This document shows positions 8,571 through 15,610 of a stretch of 17,852 nucleotides of DNA, one piece after another. The position numbers and the translations under genes are program-made. How positions within the stretch are numbered: position 1 is the first letter of the stretch; each line of letters opens with the position of its first letter. Under the pieces are notes generated by a model. The model saw only the letters and a list, made by a program, of their open reading frames with translations. It searched no databases and was not told the origin of the DNA. Source of the DNA: an uncultured Prevotellaceae bacterium. GTDB taxonomy: Bacteria > Bacteroidota > Bacteroidia > Bacteroidales > Bacteroidaceae. The stretch spans positions 1 to 17,852 of the forward strand of contig CAMJAO010000014.1 of NCBI GenBank assembly GCA_946403615.1, in the 5' to 3' direction.

Positions 8571-9755
8571 TCAATGGTTTGCCATACGGTAGATGGCTTC
8601 GACGTCGGACTGGTTGAGCACTTTGAATGAGCCTTGGGTGATTTTACCGTCGTGGCAACACTTGCGGGCCATCTCGACGATTTCCTCCTCAGTGGCCGGA
8701 CGGCCCAGTAGTTCGGGGATGTTGACAGGCATGCCGATGGCACGGTAGAAGCGCTCTATTGCCTCCACACCCATCTCAGCAGTGCGCTGCGGGTCGGAAT
8801 AATCATTTGCAACGCCCATCACATTGACAGCGAACTGCACGAAACGGCTTACATTCTCAGGCATCACATAACGCGCCCAACTGCCCCAAAGGGCTGCCAA
8901 ACCAGCACCGTGTGTCACATCGAACATCGCACTCAACTCATGCTCGATGCGGTGTGTTGCGAAATCCTTGCACGTGCCACATTCGGTCAAATCGTTGTGC
9001 GACAGACTGCCAGCCCACATGATTTGTGCACGGTTGCGGTAATCCTCAGGATTGCGCAGTACCTCGAACACGCTGTCCTTCACCGTGCGTAACAATGCCT
9101 CGGATATAGCGTCGGTCAGAGTCATGTCGGTTTCAGGGGTGAAATAGCGCTCCATGGTGTGCATCATGATGTCGGTGGCACCGGCAGCCGTCTGATAGGG
9201 AGGCAAGGTAAATGTACGCTCAGGGTTCATGATACAGAAACGGCAACGGCAGAGGTCGCTGTTAATACCCATCTTCAGATCTTCGGCATCGTTGGTGATG
9301 ACACACGAGTTGCTCATCTCGCTGCCCGCAGCGGGAATGGTGAGTACGGAGCCGATAGGCAGACAGGCTTGCGGTTTTGCCTTCCCTATCCAGAAATTCC
9401 ACACGTCACCGTCGTAGGGCACACCATAGCCGATGGCTTTCGACGAGTCGATGACGCTGCCACCACCCACGGCGAGTATGAAATCTACCTTTTCGCGGCG
9501 GCAGAGGTCTATGCCTTCGCGTACCAGCGACAAGCGGGGGTTGGGTACAACTCCGCCCAGTTCCACGAATGGAATGCCGGCTTCATTGAGAATGTTGAAT
9601 AACTTATCGAGCAGGCCCGAGCGGCGAGCACTGCCACCGCCATAGTGGATGAGCACCTTCGTGCCACCATATTTTTTCACCAGTTCTGCTACTTGCTCTT
9701 CTGATCGGCGTCCGAACACCACCTGTGTGGGCGCATAAAAATTGAAATCTCTCAT
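8571..9755 (-). CDS. Iron-containing alcohol dehydrogenase (YqhD/BdhA-type)
   Basis: A 394-residue cytoplasmic group III alcohol dehydrogenase, expected to reduce aldehydes such as butanal or other short-chain aldehydes with NAD(P)H. The N-terminus MRDFNFYAPTQVVFG is the family's opening. The nucleotide-binding half holds GGGS at 97-100 within AVGGGSVIDSSKAI. The C-terminal half carries the metal ligands: Asp195 and His199 in GATDIMMHT, His272 in RIEHELSA and His282 in THGAGLAALWG. All four ligands are present and the length matches YqhD (387 residues), so the enzyme looks intact. NADPH preference is inferred from the family only. It is flanked by repeat-bearing intergenic DNA on both sides (about 225 and 145 bp), so it is probably its own transcription unit. 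I see no convincing TAnnTTTG promoter in its sense direction. The substrate cannot be told from the sequence. Confidence 0.95.
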   Translation of the reverse strand: MRDFNFYAPTQVVFGRRSEEQVAELVKKYGGTKVLIHYGGGSARRSGLLDKLFNILNEAGIPFVELGGVVPNPRLSLVREGIDLCRREKVDFILAVGGGSVIDSSKAIGYGVPYDGDVWNFWIGKAKPQACLPIGSVLTIPAAGSEMSNSCVITNDAEDLKMGINSDLCRCRFCIMNPERTFTLPPYQTAAGATDIMMHTMERYFTPETDMTLTDAISEALLRTVKDSVFEVLRNPEDYRNRAQIMWAGSLSHNDLTECGTCKDFATHRIEHELSAMFDVTHGAGLAALWGSWARYVMPENVSRFVQFAVNVMGVANDYSDPQRTAEMGVEAIERFYRAIGMPVNIPELLGRPATEEEIVEMARKCCHDGKITQGSFKVLNQSDVEAIYRMANH

Positions 9756-9756
9756 A

Positions 9757-9787
9757 TTTGTTTTAGGTTTGAAGTTTTTTACCTTTG
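9757..9787 (+). promoter_or_regulatory. Orphan consensus promoter pointing away from the dehydrogenase gene
   Basis: Plus strand: TTTG at 9757-9760, a 19-bp spacer, then TACCTTTG at 9780-9787, an exact fit to the Bacteroidetes pattern. No plus-strand gene follows before 12226. It could be chance, or drive a short RNA antisense to the kinase 3' end. Confidence 0.4.
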
Positions 9788-9790
9788 GGA

Positions 9791-9817
9791 GTTAAAGAAG
9801 ATAAGGAAGTTAAAGAA
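9791..9817. repeat. 9-bp tandem repeat (GTTAARGAA), second locus
   Basis: Units GTTAAAGAA, GATAAGGAA, GTTAAAGAA, followed by a degraded unit. It is the same family as the array at 8391-8426, in the same orientation, and again lies just upstream (minus sense) of a minus-strand gene. The rest of the gap up to 9900 shows no gene. Confidence 0.8.
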
Positions 9818-9900
9818 GTAAAATGACAGTGGTTCACTATTGAAGGGCGAAACGTCTACGGTACAGACAGGCATCGGTAACCTTCTTCACATCTTACCCA

Positions 9901-12030
9901 TCATTTCTTGATTTTTATTTTTTGTTTGTTTCCTTGTTTATCAAAATATCCGCATTTGCCGTCGAGTTTGAAATATGCCAAACCTTCGGAGAAAGGCCCA
10001 ACATCGTCAAACTCAATCGGGATGACCACTTCACCATCTTTGTCGACCATACCCCATTTGCCGTTACGTTTGACACGAGCCAACCCGCCTTCGAAATTCT
10101 CAACGTCTTCATATTGGGCAGGTATGATGAGATCGCCTTCTTTATCGATGAAGCCCCATTTATCATTTATTTTAACGGCCGCACATCCATCCTTGAACTG
10201 ACCGCAAAAATCATACTGCATCCTTACGGTCACCATACCGTCGATATCAACAAAGCCGAACTTATCATTGATTCCAATTCCGACCAATCCTTCGGAGTAT
10301 TCGCACAGATATGCGCCGGTTTCAGACAAAACGACCTCTCCCGACCGGTCAATCAGCGCCCACTCGCCATCTTTCTTGACACGCGCATAACCATCCTGGA
10401 AATCATCAGCATCGTCAAAAATGAAAGGTATGACTTCTTCGCCCTCTTTATTGATATATCCCCATTTGTCGTCCAACATCACAGCAGCCAAACCGCCTGA
10501 GAAATCCCAAGCCCTATCGTATTTACAGGCCGCTATACGTTTACCGTCTTGATTGACAAACCCGACTTTCCCTTTCAGACGTACTTTAGCCAATCCTTCA
10601 TGGAAGAAATCACAGTCTTCGAAAATGACGGGAATGACCTCACTACCTTCTTTATCGATGAATCCAGCTTTATCGCCAATCATGACGATAGCCATGCCCT
10701 CAGAGAATTCGTATACTCTGTCATATTTGGGTTTGACCGCCCATTGCCAATCCTTGTTGACAAAACCGAATTTGCCATTGATTTGAACAGGCGCAAGACC
10801 ATCGTGAAATGAACCGCAATTATCGAAAGGAGCCTCGGAGTAATCGCCAGAGTCATCCCTCTCTTTCACCGGATCTTTTTTTTCAACGGGAGGTTTCTTT
10901 GTTTCGGCATCCGACGGTTTTTTCTTGGAATTGTTCAAGAGAATGACACCCGCCAAAATCAATCCGCCAATGACAAATGCGGCGATAAAAGGAAACGCCT
11001 TAGCAAAAGCTGATTTCTTGCGCGGAGCGGGCGTACCGGGCCTTTTTGCGGAACTGGAGCTATTGGTCTTTCGGGGCGTATCGGGCGAATACGTCTGAGT
11101 GGGATTCTGCGGATACGACCGTGTGGGATTGGTCGGTTTTACGACCGTATCAGGAGCAGGATTGAGGAGTAAGCGTACCTTGCTGACAGTTTGAGGTCGG
11201 CTCAGGCGGTCAGGATTCATCATGCTGAAGATGAATTGCCGCATCGGCATGCTCACCTGTGGCGGAAATGCGAACACAGCCTTAGAATAAGTGGAGGGTT
11301 CCACCTCGGGCGGACGATTACCCGTCAAAAGATGATACATTGTGGCTCCGACCGCAAAGAAATCGGTCCAAGGTCCCAATTTATCCGTCATCTGCGCCAC
11401 CTGTTCATACGGTGCATAACCGGGTGTATAAGCCATGCCGGACATAGACATGCTGGTGCGTTGATTCAGACTCATCTGCTTGGAAGCGCCGAAATCTATC
11501 AACGTGACATGACCCGACCTGTCGACCATGATATTGTCGGGTTTGATGTCCAAGTGGGTAAGTCCCTCGGCATGGACGGTCTCCAAAGCCCCGAGCAATT
11601 GCGTGAGCACGTTACGGGCTTCATTTTCCGACAGAGGACCACGTCGCAATCTGGCAGAGAGAGCCTCGCCCTGAATGAGATCCATCACATAATAGGAAGT
11701 GCCATTGGCATCAAACAAATCGGTGACATGCACGATATTGGGATGATGCAACTGGCTCAGCCGTTGAGCCTCACGTTGGAATTTTTCCATCTGTATGGAA
11801 AATCCGGTAGTATTGGCCTCGTTGCTTACCCTTACGGTGAGATGGTCGGGTGCGCGGTGATTGACACCCATCATAAAAAACTCCTTGAGGGCCAATCTTT
11901 GTCCCAGATGCGTGTGAAGCACCTCATAGGTATTGCCGAAACCGCCCGACGCCAAATAGCGCTCTATGCGGTAACGGCCACCGAGGATGACTCCTATGGG
12001 CAACATCTGCGACTGATTGATTTGTGACAT
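9901..12030 (-). CDS. Membrane-anchored Ser/Thr protein kinase with C-terminal WG repeats
   Basis: A 709-residue Hanks-type kinase. The cytoplasmic kinase domain spans about 18-290: glycine loop ASGGFGNTY (27-35), catalytic Lys49 in LALKEF, helix-C Glu87, catalytic loop THLDIKPDN (Asp161, Lys163, Asn166), DFG at 179-181, and GYAPYEQ (204-210) in the APE position. All key catalytic residues are present, but the loop is HLD rather than HRD, so it is a non-RD kinase. A Pro/Ser/Thr-rich linker (about 292-340) leads to one transmembrane helix (about 346-366), then a Lys/Glu/Asp-rich spacer. About eight WG repeats of 33-34 residues (from about 405 to the end) follow, with the pattern GKWGFIDKxG...F..GLA.V. 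The predicted topology puts the WG sensor outside the membrane. The gene is transcribed alone from the promoter at 12062-12093 and is divergent from bcp. Its ligand and kinase targets are unknown; no FHA or phosphatase gene is nearby. Confidence 0.93.
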   Translation of the reverse strand: MSQINQSQMLPIGVILGGRYRIERYLASGGFGNTYEVLHTHLGQRLALKEFFMMGVNHRAPDHLTVRVSNEANTTGFSIQMEKFQREAQRLSQLHHPNIVHVTDLFDANGTSYYVMDLIQGEALSARLRRGPLSENEARNVLTQLLGALETVHAEGLTHLDIKPDNIMVDRSGHVTLIDFGASKQMSLNQRTSMSMSGMAYTPGYAPYEQVAQMTDKLGPWTDFFAVGATMYHLLTGNRPPEVEPSTYSKAVFAFPPQVSMPMRQFIFSMMNPDRLSRPQTVSKVRLLLNPAPDTVVKPTNPTRSYPQNPTQTYSPDTPRKTNSSSSAKRPGTPAPRKKSAFAKAFPFIAAFVIGGLILAGVILLNNSKKKPSDAETKKPPVEKKDPVKERDDSGDYSEAPFDNCGSFHDGLAPVQINGKFGFVNKDWQWAVKPKYDRVYEFSEGMAIVMIGDKAGFIDKEGSEVIPVIFEDCDFFHEGLAKVRLKGKVGFVNQDGKRIAACKYDRAWDFSGGLAAVMLDDKWGYINKEGEEVIPFIFDDADDFQDGYARVKKDGEWALIDRSGEVVLSETGAYLCEYSEGLVGIGINDKFGFVDIDGMVTVRMQYDFCGQFKDGCAAVKINDKWGFIDKEGDLIIPAQYEDVENFEGGLARVKRNGKWGMVDKDGEVVIPIEFDDVGPFSEGLAYFKLDGKCGYFDKQGNKQKIKIKK

Positions 12031-12061
12031 AGCCGGGAAAACAGGTTAGTAACTACGAGTG

Positions 12062-12093
12062 CAAAAATACTAAGAATCCATTAGACCGCCAAA
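12062..12093 (-). promoter_or_regulatory. Promoter of the WG-repeat kinase
   Basis: On the minus strand TTTG (12093-12090), a 20-bp spacer and TATTTTTG (12069-12062) match the Bacteroidetes -33/-7 consensus. The predicted leader before the ATG at 12030 is about 25 nt. The same 195-bp region (12031-12225) must also serve the divergent bcp gene. Confidence 0.7.
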
Positions 12094-12166
12094 TGTCACA
12101 TTGACAAAAAGCATGACCGCAATGAAAAAAAAGCGTTTATTAACGTGGTATGTGACATAAAAACAT

Positions 12167-12174
12167 TAACTTCG
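12167..12174 (+). promoter_or_regulatory. Possible -7 element for bcp
   Basis: TAACTTCG differs from TAnnTTTG at one base and lies 52 nt before the ATG. No clear -33 partner is visible, so support is modest. Confidence 0.35.
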
Positions 12175-12225
12175 CAGCGTGATATAAAACACTAAACCAT
12201 TTCACCCTAAACCAAAAACCAAAAT

Positions 12226-12678
12226 ATGAACATAGGCGACAAGGCTCCCGAGATACTGGGACGTGACGAGAACGGTAAGGAAATCCGTCTGAGCGATTTC
12301 CACGGTAAAAAACTGGTGCTATATTTCTACCCTAAAGACATGACATCTGGGTGTACAGCACAGGCATGCAACCTGCGCGACAATTACGGCGAACTGCAAG
12401 CACAGGGGTTCGAGGTACTGGGCGTGAGTGTACAGGACGAGAAATCACACACGAAATTCATCGAGAAAAACAATCTGCCCTTCCATCTCATCGCTGACAC
12501 CGACCTGACCCTGAATCAGGCTTTCGGCACCTGGGGCGAGAAGAGTATGTACGGACGGAAATACTTCGGCACTTTCCGTACCACGTTTATTATCAACGAG
12601 GAAGGCATCGTAGAGCGTATCATCACACCTAAACAGGTGAAGACGAAAGAGCACGCAAAACAGATATTGGGAGCGTGA
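12226..12678 (+). CDS. bcp: Thioredoxin-dependent peroxiredoxin Bcp/PrxQ
   Basis: A 150-residue cytoplasmic peroxiredoxin that reduces hydrogen peroxide and organic hydroperoxides and is recycled by thioredoxin. The sequence has the family signature YPKDMTSGCTAQACNLRD. Cys43 is the peroxidatic cysteine and Cys48 the resolving cysteine five residues on, marking the atypical 2-Cys PrxQ type. Thr40 and the later Arg in FRTTFIIN complete the active site. The length is normal and the ORF opens MNIGDKAPEI as expected. The leader (12175-12225) is A/C-rich and holds ACACTAAACCAT, a 12-mer found twice more before the next gene. It is divergent from the kinase gene and followed by a GC-rich hairpin (12741-12758) that may end transcription. 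An anaerobe would use it against oxygen exposure; that role is known for the family, not shown here. Confidence 0.97.
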   Translation: MNIGDKAPEILGRDENGKEIRLSDFHGKKLVLYFYPKDMTSGCTAQACNLRDNYGELQAQGFEVLGVSVQDEKSHTKFIEKNNLPFHLIADTDLTLNQAFGTWGEKSMYGRKYFGTFRTTFIINEEGIVERIITPKQVKTKEHAKQILGA

Positions 12679-12691
12679 ACGCGAAGTCTTA

Positions 12692-12758
12692 GGAGCCCCC
12701 AAAGCCCCCACCCTAACCCTCCTAGGAGCCCCCACCCTAACCCTCCCCGAGGGGAGGG
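12692..12758. repeat. Duplicated C-rich element ending in a GC hairpin
   Basis: Two adjacent versions of GGAGCCCCC...ACCCTAACCCTCC (12692-12724 and 12725-12758). The second ends in CCCTCCCCGAGGGGAGGG (12741-12758), an 8-bp-stem inverted repeat. The same 30-bp core recurs at 17235-17264. It sits 14 bp after bcp and may terminate transcription, although no T-run follows directly. Confidence 0.8.
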
Positions 12759-12804
12759 AATGATTAGTACACGAGACTTTTTTCGACAACAAGTTTTTAG
12801 AACT

Positions 12805-12831
12805 ACGAATTTCTCGAATTTTACAAATTAT
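12805..12831. repeat. Degenerate 9-bp repeat (ACGAATTTC-like)
   Basis: Three 9-mers: ACGAATTTC, TCGAATTTT, ACAAATTAT. They lie in the 346-bp gap between bcp and the UPF0047 gene (12679-13024). That gap contains only repeats and no supportable gene. Confidence 0.5.
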
Positions 12832-12860
12832 AATTAAGGGCAGGATGGGACAGTAAACCT

Positions 12861-13019
12861 TATAAACAACGGATGTCACGGATTATACGGATGAGGATGA
12901 GGGAAAACACTAAACCCTCTACACTAAACCATATAAATAACGGATGTCACGGATTAAACGGATGAGAATGAGGGACTAGGGAGAACACTAAACGCTAAAC
13001 CCTCTACACTAAACCATTA
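12861..13019 (+). repeat. Imperfect direct repeat (about 71 and 88 bp) in the UPF0047 leader
   Basis: Copy 1 (12861-12931) and copy 2 (12932-13019) both begin TATAAAYAACGGATGTCACG and both end CCCTCTACACTAAACCAT (the final T of copy 1 is also the first base of copy 2). Copy 2 has about 17 extra bases. Each copy opens with three 9-mers of the form ACGGATNNN. The 12-mer ACACTAAACCAT occurs at 12921-12932 and 13006-13017, and also in the bcp leader at 12189-12200. Copy 2 ends a few bases before the ATG at 13025, so the repeat probably forms the mRNA leader. Confidence 0.8.
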
Positions 13020-13024
13020 AAAGT

Positions 13025-13432
13025 ATGTTTCAGACCGAATTTACATTAACCGCTAAACGCAGGGGATTTCATCTGGTGACGGATGAGATACTGGGGCAGT
13101 TGCCACAGCTGCCAGAGACTGGATTGCTGCACCTGTTCGTGAAGCACACGTCGTGTGCCCTGAGCATCAACGAGAATGCCGACCCCGACGTGCGCGGCGA
13201 CATGGAGAAAATATTCAACCATCTGGTGCGTGAAAACGAGCCCTATTACGATCATACCCTCGAAGGTTCTGACGACATGCCCGCTCACGCCAAATCAACC
13301 ATTGTCGGCGTGAGCCTCACCATCCCCATCACCCGTGGCAGACTGAACCTCGGCACATGGCAAGGCGTCTACCTCTGTGAATTCCGCGACTATGGCGGTC
13401 CACGCCGTATCGTTGCCACAGTGGTCGGATAA
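13025..13432 (+). CDS. UPF0047/YjbQ family protein (secondary thiamine-phosphate synthase-type)
   Basis: A 135-residue protein of the YjbQ/UPF0047 family, which forms a compact beta-barrel trimer. Weak thiamine-phosphate synthase activity has been ascribed to E. coli YjbQ, and database names follow that; the physiological role is not settled. Conserved blocks visible are LLHLFVKHTSCALSINENAD (about 34-53), EGSDDMPAHAKSTIVG (80-95, with the His thought to bind metal) and GTWQGVYLCEFRD (110-122). The length is typical and the start MFQTEF fits the family. It is preceded by a repeat-built leader and followed by a GGGC-TGC-GCCC hairpin and an AT-rich palindrome that could act as a terminator. No thiamine genes are nearby, so context does not support a thiamine role. 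Confidence 0.93.
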   Translation: MFQTEFTLTAKRRGFHLVTDEILGQLPQLPETGLLHLFVKHTSCALSINENADPDVRGDMEKIFNHLVRENEPYYDHTLEGSDDMPAHAKSTIVGVSLTIPITRGRLNLGTWQGVYLCEFRDYGGPRRIVATVVG

Positions 13433-13453
13433 TCGTCTTTTGGGCTGCGCCCG

Positions 13454-13516
13454 AAGGTACTCCCGCTCGAAAAAGCAAAAAATATTTTGCTTTTTACTCG
13501 CTTATTCGTACCTTTG
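13454..13516 (+). promoter_or_regulatory. Promoter embedded in a quasi-palindrome, for the acyl-CoA synthetase
   Basis: TTTG at 13486-13489, a 19-bp spacer and TACCTTTG at 13509-13516 give a perfect Bacteroidetes promoter 30 bp before the ATG at 13546. The region is also an inverted repeat. The inner arms AAAAAGCAAAA (13470-13480) and TTTTGCTTTTT (13485-13495) are perfect 11-mers around a 4-nt loop, and the outer arms are CGAAGGTAC (13452-13460) and GTACCTTTG (13508-13516). The -33 lies in the inner arm and the -7 in the outer arm. The inner hairpin with its T-run could also terminate the upstream gene. Confidence 0.75.
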
Positions 13517-13545
13517 CCACAGATAATCTTAAACCTTGACAAACT

Positions 13546-15606
13546 ATGATTAACAGACAATTGCTTCAACCAGAGAGTATTGTGGTCATCGGCGGTTCCA
13601 ACAATGTGCATAAGCCAGGTGGTGCCGTGGTGAGAAACTTGTTGCAGGGCGGCTATCAAGGCACGCTGCGCATCGTCAACCCCAAGGAAGACGAGGTGCA
13701 AGGCATCAAAGTATTTCACGATGTGAAGGAGATTCCGCCAACGGAGCTCGCCATTCTCGTGGTGGCTGCCAAATTCTGCCCCGACTACGTAGAGATGCTT
13801 GCCCGCGACAAAGAGGTGCGCGCGTTCATCATCATCTCCGCCGGTTTCGGTGAGGAGACTAAGGCGGGTGCCGTGCTCGAGCAGCGTATCATCGACACCT
13901 GCGAACAATACGGAGCCTCACTCATCGGCCCTAACTGCATCGGTCTGCTCACAGCATGGCATCACAGTGTATTTACCAAGCCCATACCGCAACTCAACCC
14001 CAAAGGAGTGGATTTCATCAGCGGTTCGGGTGCTACGGCTGTGTTCATTCTGGAGTCGGCGGTCATCAAAGGCTTGCAGTTCAACTCCGTCTGGAGCATC
14101 GGCAACGGCAAGCAGATTGGTATCGAAGATGTGTTACAATACATGGATGAGAACTTCAACCCCGAGACCGACTCCCCGGTGAAACTGTTGTATATCGAGA
14201 ATATTTCCAACCCCGACAAACTGTTGTTCCATGCCTCGTCGCTCATCAAGAAAGGATGCCGCATAGCCGCCATCAAGGCAGGCAGCAGCGAGAGCGGCAG
14301 CCGTGCCGCCTCGTCGCACACGGGCGCCATCGCGTCGAGTGACTCCGCAGTCGAGGCACTGTTTCGTAAGGCCGGCATCGTGCGCTGCTTCTCACGCGAG
14401 GAACTGACCACAGTGGGTTGTATCTTCACCTTGCCTCCGCTTACCGGCAAGAACTTCGCCATCGTCACCCATGCCGGCGGTCCGGGCGTGATGCTCACCG
14501 ACGCGCTGTCGAAAGGCGGTCTGCAAGTACCACCACTGAGCGGTCCGATGGCCGAAGAGTTGAAAGCCCAACTCTTCCCCGGCTCATCTACTGCCAATCC
14601 CATCGACATCCTCGCAACTGGCACACCCGAACATCTTGGCATCGCTATCGACTACTGCGAAAACAAATTTGATAATATCGACGCCATCATGGTCATCTTT
14701 GGTACACCCGGACTGGTGCAACTCTACGAGACCTACGATGTGCTGCACAAGAAGATTTTAGAGTGTAAGAAACCTGTCTTCCCCATCTTGCCTTCACTGC
14801 ACACCGCCGGACCAGAGGTGGAAGAATTTTTGAAGAAAGGACACGTCAATTTCAGCGACGAGGTGACACTTGCCACCGCTCTGACACAAATCATGCGCAC
14901 ACCCAAACCTGCCTCGACGGAGATAGAACTGTTTGGTGTGGATGTGCCGCGTCTCCGCGAAATCATCGCCGGCATCAAGGACAATGGATATATATCGCCC
15001 GACAAAGTGCACGAACTGCTCTCATGTGCCGGCATACCGATGGTGCCTGAGATGGTGAGCGCAAATAAAGAAGAGCTCATCGCCTTCGCACAAAAGGTGG
15101 GTTATCCCGTCGTGGCAAAAGTGGTGGGACCGGTTCACAAGAGCGACGTGGGCGGCGTAGCACTCAATGTGCGAACCGACAAGCATCTGGCACTTGAGTT
15201 TGACCGCATGATGCAGATACCTGACGCCACCGCCGTGATGGTACAGAAGATGATTAAAGGCACCGAACTGTTTATCGGCGCGAAATACGAACCTCGTTTC
15301 GGCCATATCGTGCTGTGTGGTCTTGGCGGCATCTTCGTCGAGGTGTTGAAAGACGTGTCGAGCGGTCTGGCACCCCTCACCTACGACGAGGCTTACTCAA
15401 TGATCCGCTCTCTTCGCGGCTATAAGATTATCAAGGGCACACGCGGACAGGCGGGCATCAACGAGAAGCGTTACGCTGAGATTATCGTGCGGCTGTCAAC
15501 CCTGCTCCGCTTCGCCACGGAAATCAAGGAGATGGACATCAACCCGCTGCTCGCCGACGAAAAGAACGTTATCGCCGTAGATGCAAGAATCTTGATTGAG
15601 AAGTAA
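13546..15606 (+). CDS. NDP-forming acyl-CoA synthetase, fused alpha-beta (acetate--CoA ligase family)
   Basis: A 686-residue cytoplasmic enzyme that interconverts acyl-CoA + ADP + Pi with acid + CoA + ATP. In fermenters it usually runs toward ATP and acetate or a related acid. Order of parts: CoA-binding Rossmann domain (about 8-140; VVIGGSNN, NPKEDEVQG, IGPNCIG), succinyl-CoA ligase-like domain with the phosphohistidine His258 in SSHTGA (about 145-290), a flavodoxin-like second CoA-ligase domain (about 300-455; THAGGPGVM), then an ATP-grasp beta domain (about 482-684). The last contains VHKSDVGGV, whose His531 matches the second phosphohistidine described for this family, and MDINPL near the end. 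Both subunits are complete and fused in the alpha-beta order. Strong promoter directly upstream. Convergent with the glutamine synthetase gene, with a large hairpin between. Acetyl-CoA is the likeliest substrate, but propionyl or branched acyl-CoA cannot be excluded. Confidence 0.94.
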   Translation: MINRQLLQPESIVVIGGSNNVHKPGGAVVRNLLQGGYQGTLRIVNPKEDEVQGIKVFHDVKEIPPTELAILVVAAKFCPDYVEMLARDKEVRAFIIISAGFGEETKAGAVLEQRIIDTCEQYGASLIGPNCIGLLTAWHHSVFTKPIPQLNPKGVDFISGSGATAVFILESAVIKGLQFNSVWSIGNGKQIGIEDVLQYMDENFNPETDSPVKLLYIENISNPDKLLFHASSLIKKGCRIAAIKAGSSESGSRAASSHTGAIASSDSAVEALFRKAGIVRCFSREELTTVGCIFTLPPLTGKNFAIVTHAGGPGVMLTDALSKGGLQVPPLSGPMAEELKAQLFPGSSTANPIDILATGTPEHLGIAIDYCENKFDNIDAIMVIFGTPGLVQLYETYDVLHKKILECKKPVFPILPSLHTAGPEVEEFLKKGHVNFSDEVTLATALTQIMRTPKPASTEIELFGVDVPRLREIIAGIKDNGYISPDKVHELLSCAGIPMVPEMVSANKEELIAFAQKVGYPVVAKVVGPVHKSDVGGVALNVRTDKHLALEFDRMMQIPDATAVMVQKMIKGTELFIGAKYEPRFGHIVLCGLGGIFVEVLKDVSSGLAPLTYDEAYSMIRSLRGYKIIKGTRGQAGINEKRYAEIIVRLSTLLRFATEIKEMDINPLLADEKNVIAVDARILIEK

Positions 15607-15610
15607 AATA

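Noticed and set aside
11191..12027. Plus-strand open frame of 278 codons opposite the kinase domain
   Set aside because: It mirrors conserved kinase codons in reverse, has no family resemblance and no independent promoter.
12861..13019. Possible CRISPR array
   Set aside because: Only two long adjacent copies, with no regular short repeat and unique spacer alternation and no cas genes.
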